Source: Akkermansiaceae bacterium (lineage in GTDB: Bacteria > Verrucomicrobiota > Verrucomicrobiia > Verrucomicrobiales > Akkermansiaceae). Taken from it: DNA of 25,167 nucleotides. The translations under genes and the position numbers were made by a program. Numbering within the stretch: position 1 is the stretch's first letter; the number at the start of each line of letters is the position of its first letter. Of the stretch, positions 1 through 7,704 are shown piece after piece. The notes under the pieces were generated by a model. The model did not search any database, was not told where the DNA came from, and saw nothing but the letters and a program-made list of their open reading frames with translations. The DNA is taken from assembly GCA_023300205.1 (NCBI GenBank), contig JALZVD010000348.1:1-25167 (forward strand). Direction: 5' to 3'.

Positions 1-441
1 TTCTACTTAGCCACTTATCTTATCATGACTTTCGCTGGATTCTTCATTCTGAACCTAATCCGTGTTCAAGATAATAGTGATGAAATTGATGCCTTTGACG
101 GTCTAAGCAAAAGAAATCCAAACCTAGCTCTCGCACTTACCGTCACGATGGCGGCGATGGCAGGCGTCCCTCTAACAGCTGGATTTATGGGTAAGCTCTT
201 CGTCTTCCAAGCTATCGTCGGCAAGTTAGATTGGATCGTAGTGATCATCGCCTTTGTAGCAGCCGCAGCGGGCTTCTACTACTACTTTAAGATCATCCGT
301 GCTATCTACTGGCACAAACCTACGAAAGAAGAAGCTCTTGTTATCCCCTATATTTCCAGATACGTCATTATCATTCTCACAGCAGCTATTCTTGTGACAG
401 GAGTCTACCCGAAGGCTATAGAGTGCCTAATTGGAAAGTAG
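1..441 (+). CDS. nuoN: NADH-quinone oxidoreductase subunit N, C-terminal part (5' end outside window)
   Basis: The reading frame is open from base 1 and the first codons (FYLATYLIMTFAGFF) belong to the protein, so the gene starts upstream of the window; 146 C-terminal residues are seen. It is a hydrophobic antiporter-like subunit of respiratory complex I, carrying protons across the cytoplasmic membrane during NADH oxidation by quinone. Visible family signs are the YLATYLIMT helix, the RNPNLALALTVTMAAMAGVPLTAGFMGK segment around positions 115-200 (typical of NuoN/Mrp helices, with the conserved lysine after GFMG), and a final hydrophobic helix. The ATG at 25 is internal. NuoN is normally the last gene of the nuo operon, and nothing co-oriented follows directly here, which fits. 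The gene converges on the next one with only 6 bases between and no visible terminator hairpin. Subunits M and L are related; the C-terminal length favours N. Confidence 0.85.
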   Translation, partial: FYLATYLIMTFAGFFILNLIRVQDNSDEIDAFDGLSKRNPNLALALTVTMAAMAGVPLTAGFMGKLFVFQAIVGKLDWIVVIIAFVAAAAGFYYYFKIIRAIYWHKPTKEEALVIPYISRYVIIILTAAILVTGVYPKAIECLIGK

Positions 442-447
442 GTGTTT

Positions 448-807
448 CTACATAAGATTGATACTGAATCTTTTCAAAATGAGGTTCAGCACAAAGAACA
501 AAGCGAGGGTACCCAAGATATAAACACCCAGACTCAGCCAGAAACTCCCTCCTCGCTTTAACATCTGGCTCATCACCACCAGCATCGGTAAGGTCGGTAA
601 AACATACCAGAACGTATAATAAACGTAGCTTGCTATTTTCTCACTCCCCGCTTCAGACTTATTCTCGGTGAAGATCCAGAGCACTACTATAATGGTCATC
701 ACAGGGAGCGCTCCCACAAGCGCTCCCATCTTCTCATTGCGATTCGCTATTTCTGAAGTAATAACTACAATCGCTGCAGTGATAATATATTTCAAATAAA
801 TGGGCAT
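448..807 (-). CDS. DUF3147-family small integral membrane protein
   Basis: This 119-residue protein is almost entirely hydrophobic, with about four predicted membrane helices (roughly residues 6-22, 30-47, 64-84 and 90-112). The pattern ALVGALPVMTIIVVLWIFTEN near residues 31-50 resembles the DUF3147 family, whose members are small inner-membrane proteins of unknown function. The start is an ATG facing the divergent gene at 886, and the 78 bases between them hold a strong inverted repeat. The stop lies 6 bases from the nuoN stop, so the two genes converge. No catalytic residues are evident, so no reaction is proposed. The family assignment rests on pattern memory only. Confidence 0.7.
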   Translation of the reverse strand: MPIYLKYIITAAIVVITSEIANRNEKMGALVGALPVMTIIVVLWIFTENKSEAGSEKIASYVYYTFWYVLPTLPMLVVMSQMLKRGGSFWLSLGVYILGTLALFFVLNLILKRFSINLM

Positions 808-839
808 AGTTTAAAGTTTCTCTTTGTGTTATTACTAAA

Positions 840-875
840 GCTAAGTTAAATTAATTCAGCTTCATTTAACTTAGC
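840..875. promoter_or_regulatory. Perfect 12-bp inverted repeat in a divergent promoter region
   Basis: GCTAAGTTAAAT at 840-851 is followed by a 12-base loop and then its exact reverse complement ATTTAACTTAGC at 864-875. It lies between two divergent genes (starts at 807 minus and 886 plus) and ends 10 bases before the plus-strand ATG. No T-run follows, so it does not look like a terminator. It could be an operator for a dimeric regulator of one or both genes, or an RNA hairpin limiting translation of the downstream gene. The symmetry is seen directly; the role is inferred. Confidence 0.6.
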
Positions 876-885
876 GCATTCATCT

Positions 886-1737
886 ATGAAAACAAGCCAT
901 CTTCTAATCCTCCTCAGTTCATCATACATATCTCTAACGCCATGCTCTCCTGCTTACCCCGCTCCATATACACCGGCTAAAGTCATTACTCCTGTATACA
1001 CACCATTCCCTGTCCTAAGCGTGGAAAACAAGCGCAAAATTGGTATGAAAATCTGGCAGAACGAATCAGCAGGAACCGTAAGTGGACTCACAGCCTGGAA
1101 TAGTGGTGAAGAATTCCCTTCTCTAGGCATAGGTCACTTCATCTGGTATCCTAAAAACTTTAGAGGCCCATATACAGAATCATTCCCTTCATTTATTCGC
1201 TACGCCCAATATCGTGGGGCCAAAGGTATACCAGCATGGGTTATTCAAAGTCCACACTGTCCATGGTCTTCACAGGCTACTTTTAATGTGGCCAGAACTG
1301 GCCCTCACCTAACTAGCCTTAGAAGATTTTTGGCATCTAATGTCGAGCTCCAGACCGACTTTATCCTAGCCAAGAGCCAAGCGGCTCTCAAGAAAATGAT
1401 CTTAGCAGCTCCAGTCTCACAGAGAGAAGCCATTTACAAAAATTACGTCAAAGTAGCGACAACATCAAACGGATACTACGCCCTTATTGATTACGTCAAT
1501 TTTAAGGGAGAAGGGATCAACCCAAAAGAGCGTTATAAAGGTCATGGATGGGGACTCCTTCAGGTGTTAGCTAACATGCGGACGGTCTCAAGCGGTCAAC
1601 CCGCAGCTAGAGAATTCTCATTAAGCGCTAAACGCATGCTGGATCTCAGGATCAAAAACTCCAATCCATCAAGAGGAGAAAATAGATGGCGCGCTGGTTG
1701 GCACAATCGTTGCGACACTTACGCTTCCCCCTTGTAA
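886..1737 (+). CDS. Exported lysozyme-like conserved protein
   Basis: The 283-residue protein starts with a signal-peptide-like segment (residues 1-20) and a proline-rich linker (about 21-43). The core begins at KIWQNES (residues 55-61) and runs through GLTAWNSGEEFPSLGIGHFIW (67-87). This block recurs in uncharacterised secreted proteins of several Gram-negative phyla, and its early Glu60 followed by a Gly-rich GIGH segment recalls lysozyme-like glycosidases, where a single Glu starts the active site. The C-terminal half has GHGWGLLQVL and ends NRWRAGWHNRC. A peptidoglycan-acting role in the periplasm is an inference, not a demonstration. Cys20 follows a proline (LTPC), a poor lipobox, so secretion is more likely than lipidation. 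No Shine-Dalgarno is present; the upstream palindrome suggests regulation. Confidence 0.65.
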   Translation: MKTSHLLILLSSSYISLTPCSPAYPAPYTPAKVITPVYTPFPVLSVENKRKIGMKIWQNESAGTVSGLTAWNSGEEFPSLGIGHFIWYPKNFRGPYTESFPSFIRYAQYRGAKGIPAWVIQSPHCPWSSQATFNVARTGPHLTSLRRFLASNVELQTDFILAKSQAALKKMILAAPVSQREAIYKNYVKVATTSNGYYALIDYVNFKGEGINPKERYKGHGWGLLQVLANMRTVSSGQPAAREFSLSAKRMLDLRIKNSNPSRGENRWRAGWHNRCDTYASPL

Positions 1738-1832
1738 CCGATAAGTAACATAAACTACTTTACCGTAATCCTCCTATGGGTTAAGCAATCAGAGTCCTAA
1801 GTAATAGATTTAAGACAACTCTACGATTTTCT

Positions 1833-2426
1833 ATGCATCCTTACGAAAAAATCTCACTCAGCTCAGCCGGTTACTCTCTTGCTGCATTCATTATCATTCT
1901 CCATCTATTGATGATTTTAAAACCTTCCAAAACGATGAGCTTTCTTCAATCGTTTCCACGTAACTACAACATTGGCCGAATTCTCATGGGGATTGGCATG
2001 TTTTGGTTCTGGCTATTGATCATCCCTGATAAATTCTACTTCAAAAGCCCCATTTCAATGGAGCTACAAGATTTTAATTCGTTAAAGACTATTTTATCAC
2101 TAGCCGTCCCCCTCGTCGCCTATCTAGTGATTACAGAATGCAAAGAATTCCTCGCGGTAAGAGGTCTAGGACTCTGCCTTCTTATGGCTGCGGCTCCTAT
2201 ACTCGCTGCCGCTTGGCAAGAGCCTCACACCTTTAAATTCCTCATGCCTCTCTATGCTTATGCCATGATCGTTAAAGGCCTCTTTATGGTAGGTATGCCT
2301 TACCTAACTCGCGACCTTATCAATTGGGCTACGGTAAATTCCGGAAGATTTAAAGTTCTAAGTATCCTAGGTTTAGCATATGGAGTTACTATCCTAGTAT
2401 GCTCCATCCTTTTCTGGGGAAGCTAA
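1833..2426 (+). CDS. Polytopic membrane protein of unknown function
   Basis: The 197-residue protein has about six hydrophobic segments (roughly residues 13-30, 49-66, 86-102, 108-128, 137-155 and 172-194), with short polar loops such as KPSKTMSF and TRDLINW. I do not recognise a named family; it resembles lineage-restricted verrucomicrobial inner-membrane proteins. It has no signal peptidase site, no obvious transporter motif and no charged catalytic cluster. It begins 95 bases after the lysozyme-like gene on the same strand, and that gap holds nothing recognisable. It ends 20 bases from the stop of the convergent gene at 2447, with no hairpin between. The ATG at 1833 is preceded by pyrimidine-rich sequence lacking a Shine-Dalgarno. 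Confidence 0.6.
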   Translation: MHPYEKISLSSAGYSLAAFIIILHLLMILKPSKTMSFLQSFPRNYNIGRILMGIGMFWFWLLIIPDKFYFKSPISMELQDFNSLKTILSLAVPLVAYLVITECKEFLAVRGLGLCLLMAAAPILAAAWQEPHTFKFLMPLYAYAMIVKGLFMVGMPYLTRDLINWATVNSGRFKVLSILGLAYGVTILVCSILFWGS

Positions 2427-2446
2427 CCTACCAAACTGAGAAAAGT

Positions 2447-3712
2447 TTACGGTGTGAACCATGACTCAGAGACGATCTCAATAATCTCAACGCACTGATC
2501 GGTTTCCGCTTTAATAGGAAAAGCCAGTTTAAGTGTCATATTGCTTATTTGATTTAATCTGTTTTTCCGACCTTTATTATCAAAAAATTCTTTCCTCATC
2601 GTTTTTCCAACCTCAGAATCTATTTTGGCATAAGCAATCAGGAACTGATCCGGTGATGTCCGTAAATTCACTCTGTAAGATTGATACCTTCTGTCATCGC
2701 TAAAGGCATACATATAGGGTCCATAGTCTATTCGCTCTATCACCTCCACTCTGAAAACCCTGGGTTCTATAGACTTCGTTTTAACAAAATCACTCCAATC
2801 TGAAGGCTGATAAACAACCTCAGTATCCCAATCAACAAGATAAGATCCATCTTTTTGTTTCTCCAATAATAAGCTTTTGAGTGTGTCTCCCGTATGAACT
2901 TCTCCACTTAAACTATTGATCCTAGCACCGACAACAGTGAGTTCTTTACTCAACACATCAATCACTACTGATTCTACAATGCCATCAAAATGATAGCTAT
3001 TGAACGTTAGCTCATTACTGTAATGCTTAGCCATCTTACTTAAAACATCATCTGGGTTTCTAGACCATCGAGCTCGCTCTTCTATCGTCGTCGCTTCTAA
3101 ATAGCCTTTTAAGCACTCATTAAGGCTTGCCCTATCTCTAATATAAATATCCTGATTTTTTTTAGCTATAAAAGCCAATTTTTCAAGCTCGGCATCTCTT
3201 TCCTGTTTTGAGAATTTTTCTTTATCTAAATTTACAAATGCCCAGATACCGGAGGCCATAAATAAGAGAACTCCAACGAAAATAAAACGCTTTATCCAGC
3301 CTGAATTTTTCTCCCCCTTCTCTCCCTGTATCCACTGATCTTCAAGAGTCGGTGTATGCGTTCTTTCCAAAAGATCTTTTTCATTTAACTCCTTAGAGCG
3401 AAAACTCTTCCCAATATGCTCATCAGGTTCATTTTCCATACGTTCAACTAAAACATTACTCTCGAAAAGATTAGTTGTTGAATTTGTATGGTATTCATCT
3501 ACCTCTACCCGCTCTACTACTTGTTCAACAATATAACTGAAATCTTGATTATTATCTTCAACGGAAAGAGAAATTATTTGTACAGTTTCAACAGGCTTAA
3601 TTCTTTGCCCTATTAGCTCTAGATGCATCCCTGCTAACTTCATTCTCTTTGAATAGCGCCCCTTTGAATAGCGCCCCTTTGAATAGCGACCTCTAGATTT
3701 CCTAATACTCAT
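2447..3712 (-). CDS. Single-pass membrane protein with N-terminal GRYSK repeats (paralogue B)
   Basis: The 421-residue protein is of unrecognised family. It opens with a very basic N-terminus holding three GRYSK repeats (about residues 8-22), then an acidic, probably disordered cytoplasmic region, one transmembrane helix at about 140-160 (FIFVGVLLFMASGIWAF), and an extracytoplasmic C-terminal region of about 260 residues. That region shares ordered blocks with the gene directly upstream: DGS-x-x-(V/I)DW, VV(Y/F)Q, a KT-x-S motif, (Y/W)-x-(Y/F)-FSDD/FTDT with YRV/YRL, then YAK/YAR. Tandem duplication is therefore likely. GTG at 3715 and ATG at 3712 are consecutive codons; ATG is chosen. Only 6 bases separate it from the upstream stop, so the pair should be one transcript. 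Topology suggests a cell-envelope role; the function is unknown. Confidence 0.7.
   Translation of the reverse strand: MSIRKSRGRYSKGRYSKGRYSKRMKLAGMHLELIGQRIKPVETVQIISLSVEDNNQDFSYIVEQVVERVEVDEYHTNSTTNLFESNVLVERMENEPDEHIGKSFRSKELNEKDLLERTHTPTLEDQWIQGEKGEKNSGWIKRFIFVGVLLFMASGIWAFVNLDKEKFSKQERDAELEKLAFIAKKNQDIYIRDRASLNECLKGYLEATTIEERARWSRNPDDVLSKMAKHYSNELTFNSYHFDGIVESVVIDVLSKELTVVGARINSLSGEVHTGDTLKSLLLEKQKDGSYLVDWDTEVVYQPSDWSDFVKTKSIEPRVFRVEVIERIDYGPYMYAFSDDRRYQSYRVNLRTSPDQFLIAYAKIDSEVGKTMRKEFFDNKGRKNRLNQISNMTLKLAFPIKAETDQCVEIIEIVSESWFTP
3647..3691. repeat. 15-bp tandem repeat, three copies, coding for GRYSK
   Basis: On the plus strand CTTTGAATAGCGCCC occurs at 3647-3661 and 3662-3676, and again at 3677-3691 with one change (CGACC instead of CGCCC). 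Read on the minus strand, each unit encodes Gly-Arg-Tyr-Ser-Lys, giving three repeats near the N-terminus of the membrane protein. The near-identity at DNA level points to recent slippage expansion. The unit is a multiple of three, so copy-number change keeps the frame. Confidence 0.9.
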
Positions 3713-3718
3713 CACTAG

Positions 3719-4969
3719 TTATCTTGCTAAAGTTATCCATTTTCTAGAAACAACACCAGTAATAACGATATATTGATCATTCTCAGATGGAGAATCTTCC
3801 ATAAATCTAACATTCAAAATATATTGATGATTCAGTTTTTTACCTGACATCTGATCTTTACTATCTTCTACCAAGTTTTGTATGAGTCTTTTATGCTCCA
3901 AGCTGTTCTTTCTGGCATAGCCCCAGAAGACGCAATCTTTATTGGGTATAGTGAGGCGGTATACATCATATTCTGTATCTGTAAAACCCCAGTTATAGGT
4001 CGGCATCTCCGTCATCGGCCTGACTTCAAATCTAAAACCCACTGATTTTCTTGATCGAGTTTTTTTGAATTGCTCAATACTGTTATTTTGAAACACTACA
4101 TCTGCTTTCCAGTCTATTTTTTGACTGCCATCCAAATCTGTTCTAACATAATAACGCTTGGGTTTTATATTTGCCTCATCACCCATTACATGGACTTCCC
4201 ATATCTCTTCATTGTCTATTTTTATCGGAAAAATACTACCAACGGAGTAATTAGGTAATGAATGTAAATTCTCGTTGCTCTCATAGTAAGCTTCAACTTC
4301 CTCTCTAACGGACTCCGACTGGTAAATATTTTCAAGCTTTTGATCTACAGTAATCGATGACAAATATCGATCCATCAATTCAGAGACTTCTCGAACCTGT
4401 CCCTCTAAAATTTTTCTACTCTCGGCCCTTATCTTAGTCTCCTTTTCTTGTGCCAACAGTAGTTCTTCATTTCCGCGCTCGTCATTAGTTGACTGCCATA
4501 GAGCCCATCCACCAGCAGTCGAAGCTAATGCGATGAATAAACACATAATCCAGATCGATTTTTTGTTCTGTTCTACATCTGATTCATCAATGGGTTCGTC
4601 CCATATCTCTTCAACAGTTTTTTTCTGCGCTATCCCCTCCTTTAATGCAGACTCAGACGGCTCACTCATCCGCATCCGAAAAAGACTCGCCTTTGACATC
4701 TCTGGACGACTCAATGCTTTCTGAACCTCATCTTTAAGATCATTCTTCAAGTTTTCACGTCCTTCATCAAACAAACTGTCAATAGCCTCATCAGTTACTA
4801 TTGTTTCCTCTTTAAAAAGCAAATGAAGCGATTGGTCTGCGATTTCGACCTCCTCAGCAAGGTGGGTATCCAGTGCCTCGGCACTATTTGTAGCAGGAAC
4901 TAACCTCTCAACGACCTCTTCCAAATCATCGATTTCCTCATATTTGTGATTATTATTGTTATCCTTCAT
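3719..4969 (-). CDS. Single-pass membrane protein, tandem paralogue A of the gene at 2447
   Basis: The 416-residue protein is of unrecognised family. An N-terminal acidic region (residues 1-135, with many Glu/Asp and short helical heptad-like stretches such as EEVVERL) should lie in the cytoplasm. It is followed by one membrane helix at about 138-158 (SIWIMCLFIALASTAGGWALW), a charged helical stalk (about 165-200) and a C-terminal domain. The latter shares blocks with the next gene: LDGSQKIDW, VVFQ, KKTRS, YNWGFTDTEYDVYRL, WGYARK. It begins 79 bases from the divergent glycosyltransferase gene and probably heads a two-gene operon. No enzyme motif, cysteine pair or heme motif is visible. The helix-stalk-domain layout suggests an envelope-anchored binding or assembly protein, but that is only inferred. 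Confidence 0.7.
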   Translation of the reverse strand: MKDNNNNHKYEEIDDLEEVVERLVPATNSAEALDTHLAEEVEIADQSLHLLFKEETIVTDEAIDSLFDEGRENLKNDLKDEVQKALSRPEMSKASLFRMRMSEPSESALKEGIAQKKTVEEIWDEPIDESDVEQNKKSIWIMCLFIALASTAGGWALWQSTNDERGNEELLLAQEKETKIRAESRKILEGQVREVSELMDRYLSSITVDQKLENIYQSESVREEVEAYYESNENLHSLPNYSVGSIFPIKIDNEEIWEVHVMGDEANIKPKRYYVRTDLDGSQKIDWKADVVFQNNSIEQFKKTRSRKSVGFRFEVRPMTEMPTYNWGFTDTEYDVYRLTIPNKDCVFWGYARKNSLEHKRLIQNLVEDSKDQMSGKKLNHQYILNVRFMEDSPSENDQYIVITGVVSRKWITLAR

Positions 4970-5048
4970 ATCAACACTAAATGCCGCAAGTCATCATGTT
5001 CATAAAATCGCTGTAGACGCAACTTAGAATCCTGATATAACACAAAAA

Positions 5049-6185
5049 ATGCCTAACGCGGAATTACCGAGAATCATTATTACTACTGCCGGATTTGGTG
5101 ATGGTCATAACAGTGCTGCATACAACCTAGCCGCTGCTCTAGAAGAGCATGCAGAAGCCGAGGTGATAGATCCCTGTGCACTGGGATCTCCCATTCTAAA
5201 CTCTAAATTAAGGTCATTCTACCGTTTCATTACCACATACACCCCTAAAGTCTGGCAACGGATTTATCGTTCAGTTGAGAAGCATGATTTTTCAAAAGAG
5301 AAATTACCCTTCATGCGTCGACCTGAAGATACTCTAAATGACATTATTTTAAGCTTTGAACCACATGCTATCATCAGCACTTACCCTCTTTATCCATATT
5401 ACGTAGAACGATCATTTTCTAAAGGTATTCCTCGTGTTCCCGTAATCACCCTGATAACAGATTCTATTTCGATTAATGCTGCGTGGAGAAATGCGCCTAC
5501 CGATTATTTCTTGGTCACAGATCAATTCACTAAAGAATCACTCACTACATCTGGAGTAGATGAAAAAAAAATTATCGTCACTGGTTTTGCTGTTCATCCT
5601 AGATTTACTAATCTTAAAACCATAGAGCAATATTCCCCTGATTCCACATTTAAAGTGCTCTATTTCCCCACAGCCAAAAAACCAATTATTCGGAGAATTA
5701 TGCGAGCTATCCTAGACTCCAAAGATGCTAGAACTGAAATCACGGTCGTTCTCGGAAGGAATGTTAGGAAATTATATGATCGTGTACGTGAGATCCAAGT
5801 TGAGTACCCTGGTAGAGTTCAGATCAAAGGCTGGACACGGCGTGTTCCTGAATTAATCAGCGAGCATCACCTTGTGATCGGTAAAGCGGGTGGGGCAACA
5901 GTTCATGAGACGATAGCCGCATCATGTCCAATGCTCATTCATCACCTCGTCCCAGGCCAAGAAGAAGGTAACCTTGCTCTATTAGAAAAAATACAAGGGG
6001 GCTTCTATACAGAAAGCCCAGATGATATCCGAGATGCTATCACTCACATTCTAAAAGATGATGCGGCTCTATGGAAAAGTATGAAACATAATTTAACTCA
6101 ATTTTCCAAGCCTGCTGGATCTATATCTGCAGCCCAATTCATCATTAAAGTAATCGAAAGTTTTGACTATGACCTATCTATTTGA
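5049..6185 (+). CDS. MGDG synthase-like glycolipid glycosyltransferase (GT28-type fold)
   Basis: This 378-residue GT-B glycosyltransferase resembles monogalactosyldiacylglycerol synthase and the Bacillus diacylglycerol glucosyltransferase UgtP. The N-terminal lipid-acceptor domain starts with TTAGFGDGHNSAA (residues 12-24), the family's glycine-rich acceptor loop ending in His20, and continues with PHAIISTYPL (105-114) and a VITLITD strand (132-138). The C-terminal nucleotide-sugar domain has GWTRRVPEL (261-269), GKAGGATVHE (278-287) and PGQEEGN (302-308), the hallmark donor-binding loops of this group. It should add a sugar from UDP-sugar to diacylglycerol at the inner membrane face; sugar and acceptor cannot be told from sequence. 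The next gene overlaps its 3' end by 17 bases, so translation is probably coupled. A -10-like TATAAC lies at 5036-5041, close to the ATG. Confidence 0.85.
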   Translation: MPNAELPRIIITTAGFGDGHNSAAYNLAAALEEHAEAEVIDPCALGSPILNSKLRSFYRFITTYTPKVWQRIYRSVEKHDFSKEKLPFMRRPEDTLNDIILSFEPHAIISTYPLYPYYVERSFSKGIPRVPVITLITDSISINAAWRNAPTDYFLVTDQFTKESLTTSGVDEKKIIVTGFAVHPRFTNLKTIEQYSPDSTFKVLYFPTAKKPIIRRIMRAILDSKDARTEITVVLGRNVRKLYDRVREIQVEYPGRVQIKGWTRRVPELISEHHLVIGKAGGATVHETIAASCPMLIHHLVPGQEEGNLALLEKIQGGFYTESPDDIRDAITHILKDDAALWKSMKHNLTQFSKPAGSISAAQFIIKVIESFDYDLSI

Positions 6186-6759
6186 CATCGGAAACGTCTT
6201 ACTATCATTTGATTTTCTTCCTGCTCTTAATTCTCTTAAAGGTGAAAATCCTGCGCCTGACGCAGTCGATAAGATCATCCACCACAAAGACGCGTTCGAA
6301 GCAGGCGAATTTTTATTACCTGAATACACTGCTCTAGTGAGAGAACTCTTGGATTATAGCGGGAGTGATCATGATTTATTCACTGCTTGGAATTCTATTT
6401 TCACCCCCATTCAAAAGACATTTAAGCTAGCTCAATCCCTAAAAAATCAAGGTCATCGATTGATATTATTTTCAAATATAAACCCCATCCACGCTCCATT
6501 CTGTCTTAGGGAGTATAAGCTTTCAGAAATTTTTGATCACTACGTTTTCTCTTACGAAATCAACGCTATCAAACCAAATGATACATTCTTCATACGGGCA
6601 TTTGAGAAATTCCAAATTATCCCAAAAGACACCATCTATATCGATGATTTACCTGAAAACATAGCAGCTGGAAAGCGATTTGGACTCCGTTCATTTTGCT
6701 ATAATTATAATAAGCACGATGAATTACTGCTATGGCTAACTTCTCAAGAAATCCAATAA
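6169..6759 (+). CDS. HAD-superfamily phosphatase, YihX-like
   Basis: The ATG at 6169 gives a 196-residue protein beginning MTYLFDIGNVLL; a TTG two codons earlier (6163) is a possible but less likely start. HAD motifs appear in order: nucleophile Asp6 in FDIGNVL, Ser102 in ILFSNIN, Lys135 in INAIKPN and the acidic pair Asp159-Asp160 in YIDDLPEN. The cap insert (about residues 15-85) is helical. Position +2 from the nucleophile is Gly, not Asp, as in the FDxGNV subgroup that includes E. coli YihX (alpha-glucose-1-phosphatase). It is therefore most likely a cytoplasmic sugar-phosphate or similar small-molecule phosphatase. It overlaps the glycosyltransferase gene by 17 bases and precedes a hydrolase by 7 bases, so a link to glycolipid or sugar-phosphate turnover is plausible. 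The substrate is unknown. Confidence 0.82.
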   Translation: MTYLFDIGNVLLSFDFLPALNSLKGENPAPDAVDKIIHHKDAFEAGEFLLPEYTALVRELLDYSGSDHDLFTAWNSIFTPIQKTFKLAQSLKNQGHRLILFSNINPIHAPFCLREYKLSEIFDHYVFSYEINAIKPNDTFFIRAFEKFQIIPKDTIYIDDLPENIAAGKRFGLRSFCYNYNKHDELLLWLTSQEIQ

Positions 6760-6766
6760 GCAGATC

Positions 6767-7633
6767 ATGCAACAACCTGAAAAGCTCAACTACACTTCAT
6801 TTGATAACGATCAATTCGATTATCTCAAATGGACAAACACAGATAAGCCACAAAAAATAATTATTGCTGTGCATGGTATTAATGGTGCGGCGCAAGATTA
6901 TGACAATCTCGCCTCCTATTTGATTGGTAATAGTGAGAGCTTCACCATCTATGCACTTGAAACTCGCGGGCAAGGAAATGATCACAATCAAAAACGTCGT
7001 GGTGACATCTATCGCAAAGAGGAATGGTTCAAAGATCTACATACTTTTACACACATGATCAGAGCAGCTCACCCAGTTGCAGAAATCACATGGTGTGGTG
7101 AGAGTATGGGGTCATTGATTATCACTCACGCCTGTAAGGTGAATAAAAAATCACAACCTGACAGGATAATCCTTCTCGCTCCTGTAGTGAGTCTTCGACC
7201 TCATCTCTCAGTTTTGAAGCACAAGCTAGCTAATGCACTATCCTACATGTTCCCTCGTCTCAGAGTATCGTTGAATCATTTTTCTGGTGATCAAGCCATC
7301 AAAGTAACTCAAGGTGGTGATAACCACGATGACCAAGCCTCTACGAACTCCTATTTTATTGATAAATTCACCCTGCGACTACTTGCCACTTTAGGGGACT
7401 TAATTTCTGAGATGCACACGGCAGTTCAAGAAGTAAACTGTCCCGTTATGCTGTTAAATGGTGGCCTCGACTACTTAACCCCATCAGAGAGTGTTAAGCA
7501 TTTTTTTAACCAAATCCCACAACCCAAACTAAATAAACATGCCTATTATCCTGATTCCTATCACCTACTTATGTATGATAATCATCGAAATCAAGTCTTC
7601 AGTGATATTCATGAATGGATTCACAAGCAATGA
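6767..7633 (+). CDS. Serine alpha/beta hydrolase, monoacylglycerol-lipase-like
   Basis: The 288-residue cytoplasmic protein has the canonical alpha/beta hydrolase order. An oxyanion-hole strand IIIAVHGING (31-40) is followed by TRGQGND (67-73; TRGxG is common in lysophospholipase and monoacylglycerol lipases), the nucleophile elbow GESMG (Ser113), an acid in NGGLDYLTP (Asp235) and the catalytic histidine in YPDSYHLL (His266). Residues 150-215 form a cap-like insertion. There is no signal peptide. It likely cleaves an ester in a lipid-like substrate; lysophospholipase or monoacylglycerol lipase are the best guesses. It is the third gene of a tight operon behind a diacylglycerol-type glycosyltransferase and a HAD phosphatase, which supports a membrane-lipid remodelling role. 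No terminator is visible in the 71 bases after the stop. Confidence 0.82.
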   Translation: MQQPEKLNYTSFDNDQFDYLKWTNTDKPQKIIIAVHGINGAAQDYDNLASYLIGNSESFTIYALETRGQGNDHNQKRRGDIYRKEEWFKDLHTFTHMIRAAHPVAEITWCGESMGSLIITHACKVNKKSQPDRIILLAPVVSLRPHLSVLKHKLANALSYMFPRLRVSLNHFSGDQAIKVTQGGDNHDDQASTNSYFIDKFTLRLLATLGDLISEMHTAVQEVNCPVMLLNGGLDYLTPSESVKHFFNQIPQPKLNKHAYYPDSYHLLMYDNHRNQVFSDIHEWIHKQ

Positions 7634-7704
7634 TGGATCAATCACTTAAATTATCAAAAATCTCGCTTGCCTAAAAAAACTTTAACTCTCATAAATAGCT
7701 AGCC

